The translations under genes were made by a program, and so were the position numbers. This document shows, in pieces, positions 61,669 to 64,000 of a stretch of 64,000 bases of DNA (positions within the stretch are counted from its first letter, which is position 1; the number at the start of each line of letters is the position of its first letter). Source of the DNA: CAYYNP01 sp964472545. GTDB taxonomy: Bacteria > Planctomycetota > Planctomycetia > Pirellulales > Thermoguttaceae. The stretch is from positions 1 through 64,000 of the forward strand of contig CAYYNP010000012.1 of the NCBI GenBank assembly GCA_964472545.1. Direction: 5' to 3'. A model generated the notes under the pieces. It ran no database searches, was not told the DNA's origin, and saw only the letters and a program-made list of their open reading frames with translations.

Positions 61669-64000
61669 CTAGCGCAATCGAAACACATCTTCCAGCGCGT
61701 TGTTGTGCGGCGAAAAGGGGCCGTCGGCCAAGGGGCGGAGGATGGGGGGATAACGGTCGAGCGGGCGCAGCGGCCGTTGTTCGGCAAGACGTTTCAGCCG
61801 TCGATCGGCGTCCTGGGCATAGAGGACGATCGCGGCGCCCGTCTGTGGGTTGACGTGGGCGTAAACGGCCAGATAGTCCGGCGGCGGCGGGCCGTCGCTG
61901 AGCACGAACGGGCGGGGGCAAGCCATCGACGCGTCGAGTTCTGCGTAGCCGGCCCAGGTGTGCTGGTCGAAATCCCACGGGGCGAGGCCTTGCTGCTTCA
62001 GCCGGTAGCGAATTCGGGCCCATTGTACGGCCGTGGCGTAGTCGTCGGTGGTGACGGTCGTTTTGCGGGCAAGTTGACGGTTGAGCGTGAACGTCTGTCG
62101 GGCCGTGGGCCAACAGAGCCCGATGCAGATGACGACGGAAACGGCCGCAGCAGGGCAATGCCAGCCTGTTCGCCGTCTACCCGATGAGGGCGGCATGAGA
62201 AACAGGATCACGGGGATCGGCAGCAGCGGGCCGAGGTAATGAAGGTTCTTGAAGCCCGAGCCGAGCACCACCGCCAGATACAACAGCGTGGTGGTGGCCA
62301 CACAGCGCTGCCAGGGATCGCGTCGCAACGCCCATACGAGCCCCACGGCCACGATGCCGCCGCAGCCGAGCAGGAAGTAGCCAAAGAACAGCGGTCCGGA
62401 CTTCCACCGCGGCACGGCGGCCAGGTAGTCGTTGAGGTATTCCACGTCGAGCGTGTCGATCCAACACGGCAACGAGCCGTCGGCCGCGCCGTAAATGCAG
62501 TAGAATCCAGCCACGCCCGAGAAGGCCGCCACGGCGCGAACGGCCCAGCGGAGCGTTTCTCGCCGCTGGATCGGCCGGAAGAGCCAGACGGAAACCAACA
62601 TCAGCACGGCCAACACCAGGCCGGCGTAGAGCACCAGCGATGCCAGCGTCATCGTGGCGACCCAGCCGGCCCGATCTTGCCGACGCAGGCAGTCGAATCC
62701 CAATAGCAACAGCAGCGTGAACAGCGCGTCGGGCACGCCCGGGTTGGCCAGGTCGGCCATGTACGGGTTGTAGCCGACGTAGAACGTGAACAGCAGCCCG
62801 CTGAGGACGATCGTCAACGCCAACGGCACGGCCGCCGCCGGATGGCCGCCGATGGGCTGTGCGGGAAGAGAGGGGTGGCTGGTGGGTGAGCGCAGCGAAG
62901 CCCCAGATTGTCGGGCTTCCTGGGGCACCGCTGCGCTTTGCCCCAGCCACCCATCCGTCTCGTTATTGCCGCAGATCATCCGATAGCCCACCGCGAAGAT
63001 GGCCGCCCACCAGATCCAATACGGCAATCGCGTGGCCAACTCGCCGTCGCCAAGCAGCGTTTGCAGAGCGAACGTCCAATACGAGTTGATCAACGACGGA
63101 TTGACGACCACCGTACCCATTCGTCCTCGCGGCAAGTAGTCGTCGCTGCCGGGGTCCCAAGCGGCCATCTCCCGGGTTTCGAGTTCCCAATGCGGCAGGA
63201 AATGCTCGCCGAGGCTGCGGGCCAGTTCGCGGGTCTCGGTGCCGTCTTCGTTGAAGCACTGCACGAATTGCTCGGGAAAGAAGACGACGATCGACATCAA
63301 GATCGCCACCGCCCCCACCACCAACCCACTGCCGTAGCGTTTCCACACCAACCGCAACTCGTCGAGCAATCGCCCCGACTGCCACGCCAGGCCGAACAGC
63401 ACGGCCGACCACGTCACCCAGGCAAACACCAGCGGCCATCGCGTGACGCCGGTCGTATGCCGCAGCACGAGACACACGAGAATCAACGCCGCCGAATTGA
63501 CCACCAGGCTCCAGGCGTGCGGACACGATCGCGTGGCCGAGAATCGCCGCAAGGCGAACGTCCCCAACACGCCGGGCACGACGAACAAGAAGCCCGCCCC
63601 GAAGACAGCCATGGCCACCGCCGCCACGATCCGTTCGGCAGAGAGTTCGTCGGTCGCGCTGGGATCGAAGCACGTGACGACCGCCGGCGACGAGCCGTCC
63701 ATCCATCCCACCGCCCAAGCCGCCACCAGATACAACCCCGCCGGCATCACCAGCAGCAGTGAGGCCGTTGCCACGAGCGAGCGTCGGCCGAGTGCATGCG
63801 AGACAGCGGGGGGAGAGCGTGGTTGCCCTTCTGAGCTTTGCCCATCCGATGGCGCACGTGCGTCAAGCTCCCGGTCGCCACGGAGCAACCAGAGCGCCAT
63901 GAACGACAGCCAGCTTCGTGTTACCAGGAAGCATAGGAGCGAATAGACCGCCAGCATCGCGGATAGGACTCGTAGCCAGGTGGGACCCGCGAAGATGGCC
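61669..64000 (-). CDS. Polytopic membrane protein (GT39/ArnT-like?), runs off window
   Basis: At least 762 residues. The frame is still open upstream of ATG 63957 (AIFAGPTWLRVLSAM), so the true start probably lies beyond the window. About a dozen hydrophobic helices alternate with short loops, and a long polar segment (DDYLPRGRMGTVVVNPSLIN) follows helix 5 or so. The overall plan resembles lipid-linked-sugar glycosyltransferases of the GT39/GT83 type. I do not see their conserved DD/DE pair clearly. The repeat at 62873-62952 is inserted in frame (DGWLGQSAAVPQEARQSGAS) between two membrane segments. Confidence 0.6.
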   Translation of the reverse strand, partial: AIFAGPTWLRVLSAMLAVYSLLCFLVTRSWLSFMALWLLRGDRELDARAPSDGQSSEGQPRSPPAVSHALGRRSLVATASLLLVMPAGLYLVAAWAVGWMDGSSPAVVTCFDPSATDELSAERIVAAVAMAVFGAGFLFVVPGVLGTFALRRFSATRSCPHAWSLVVNSAALILVCLVLRHTTGVTRWPLVFAWVTWSAVLFGLAWQSGRLLDELRLVWKRYGSGLVVGAVAILMSIVVFFPEQFVQCFNEDGTETRELARSLGEHFLPHWELETREMAAWDPGSDDYLPRGRMGTVVVNPSLINSYWTFALQTLLGDGELATRLPYWIWWAAIFAVGYRMICGNNETDGWLGQSAAVPQEARQSGASLRSPTSHPSLPAQPIGGHPAAAVPLALTIVLSGLLFTFYVGYNPYMADLANPGVPDALFTLLLLLGFDCLRRQDRAGWVATMTLASLVLYAGLVLAVLMLVSVWLFRPIQRRETLRWAVRAVAAFSGVAGFYCIYGAADGSLPCWIDTLDVEYLNDYLAAVPRWKSGPLFFGYFLLGCGGIVAVGLVWALRRDPWQRCVATTTLLYLAVVLGSGFKNLHYLGPLLPIPVILFLMPPSSGRRRTGWHCPAAAVSVVICIGLCWPTARQTFTLNRQLARKTTVTTDDYATAVQWARIRYRLKQQGLAPWDFDQHTWAGYAELDASMACPRPFVLSDGPPPPDYLAVYAHVNPQTGAAIVLYAQDADRRLKRLAEQRPLRPLDRYPPILRPLADGPFSPHNNALEDVFRLR
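62873..62952. repeat. Hairpin repeat, family A (copy 4), inside a coding sequence
   Basis: 80-bp member with the GCTGCGCTTTGCCCCAGCC right arm and a diverged left arm (GGGTGGCTGGTGGGTGAGCG). Unlike the other copies it lies within a gene, and keeps the reading frame open. Confidence 0.9.

Noticed and set aside
1..64000. CRISPR arrays and tRNA or rRNA genes
   Set aside because: No regularly spaced direct repeats of CRISPR type and no TpsiC-loop or anticodon-arm pattern were found by eye. A tRNA scan would be needed to be certain.

Overview
The window reads as a high-GC Planctomycetota chromosome segment, most likely from the Pirellulales or a close relative. This is inferred from family content: a LEPR-XLL plus dockerin giant surface protein, a DUF1559 prepilin-like protein, a PVC-type cytochrome c dehydrogenase, DUF1080, Tat-exported Gfo/Idh and GH116 enzymes, small membrane proteins with an FSLR(T/S)L motif, and a Hanks kinase fused to a formylglycine-generating-enzyme (FGE)-like domain. 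It is a draft scaffold: two 10-N gaps (5235-5244 and 16784-16793) are flanked by poly-G/poly-C sequence that looks artefactual.

1-13.6 kb, all minus strand: a head-to-tail phage structural cassette. In transcription order it holds a prohead protease/scaffold, a decoration-like protein, a major capsid protein, an unknown virion-type protein, a LamG protein, two small unknown proteins, two connector/completion-type proteins, an unknown 172-aa protein, a tail-tube-like protein, a tail-assembly chaperone with a correctly phased GGGAAAC -1 frameshift site, three more tail-side genes and a GT4 glycosyltransferase. No terminase, portal, tape measure, integrase or lysis gene is visible. An intrinsic terminator sits 32 bp before the first structural gene. 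Nearly every wider gap between phage genes holds a hairpin repeat, and one of these families also occurs among host genes, which suggests an old resident element.

13.6-33.9 kb: host genes. A leucine-rich-repeat membrane protein, a squalene-cyclase-like toroid protein, the PVC cytochrome dehydrogenase, a PhyH dioxygenase, DUF1080, a TrpF paralogue, a beta-helix protein, a GH116 glycosidase with an inserted module, an esterase, and a methyltransferase-like/PQQ-propeller fusion. Most are exported, and the set suggests envelope-located glycan breakdown. Next come a zinc-ribbon protein, a lipoprotein gene split by an in-frame TAG, a small exported protein and a truncated HNH gene.

33.9-54.6 kb: one uninterrupted gene for about 6,907 aa. 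It has an N-terminal LEPR-XLL motif, eight parallel beta-helix modules, four arrays of exactly seven PD40-type repeats (each after an SdrD-like B domain), lamin-tail-like and other beta-sandwich domains, and a C-terminal dockerin. A TTGACA-17-TCTAAT promoter with a leader of about 217 nt precedes it.

55-64 kb: DUF1559 prepilin-like protein, a small membrane protein, a Gfo/Idh/MocA oxidoreductase, an FSLRTL membrane protein, the kinase-FGE fusion, a convergent terminator, and a polytopic membrane protein that carries a host hairpin repeat in frame inside its coding sequence and runs off the window end.
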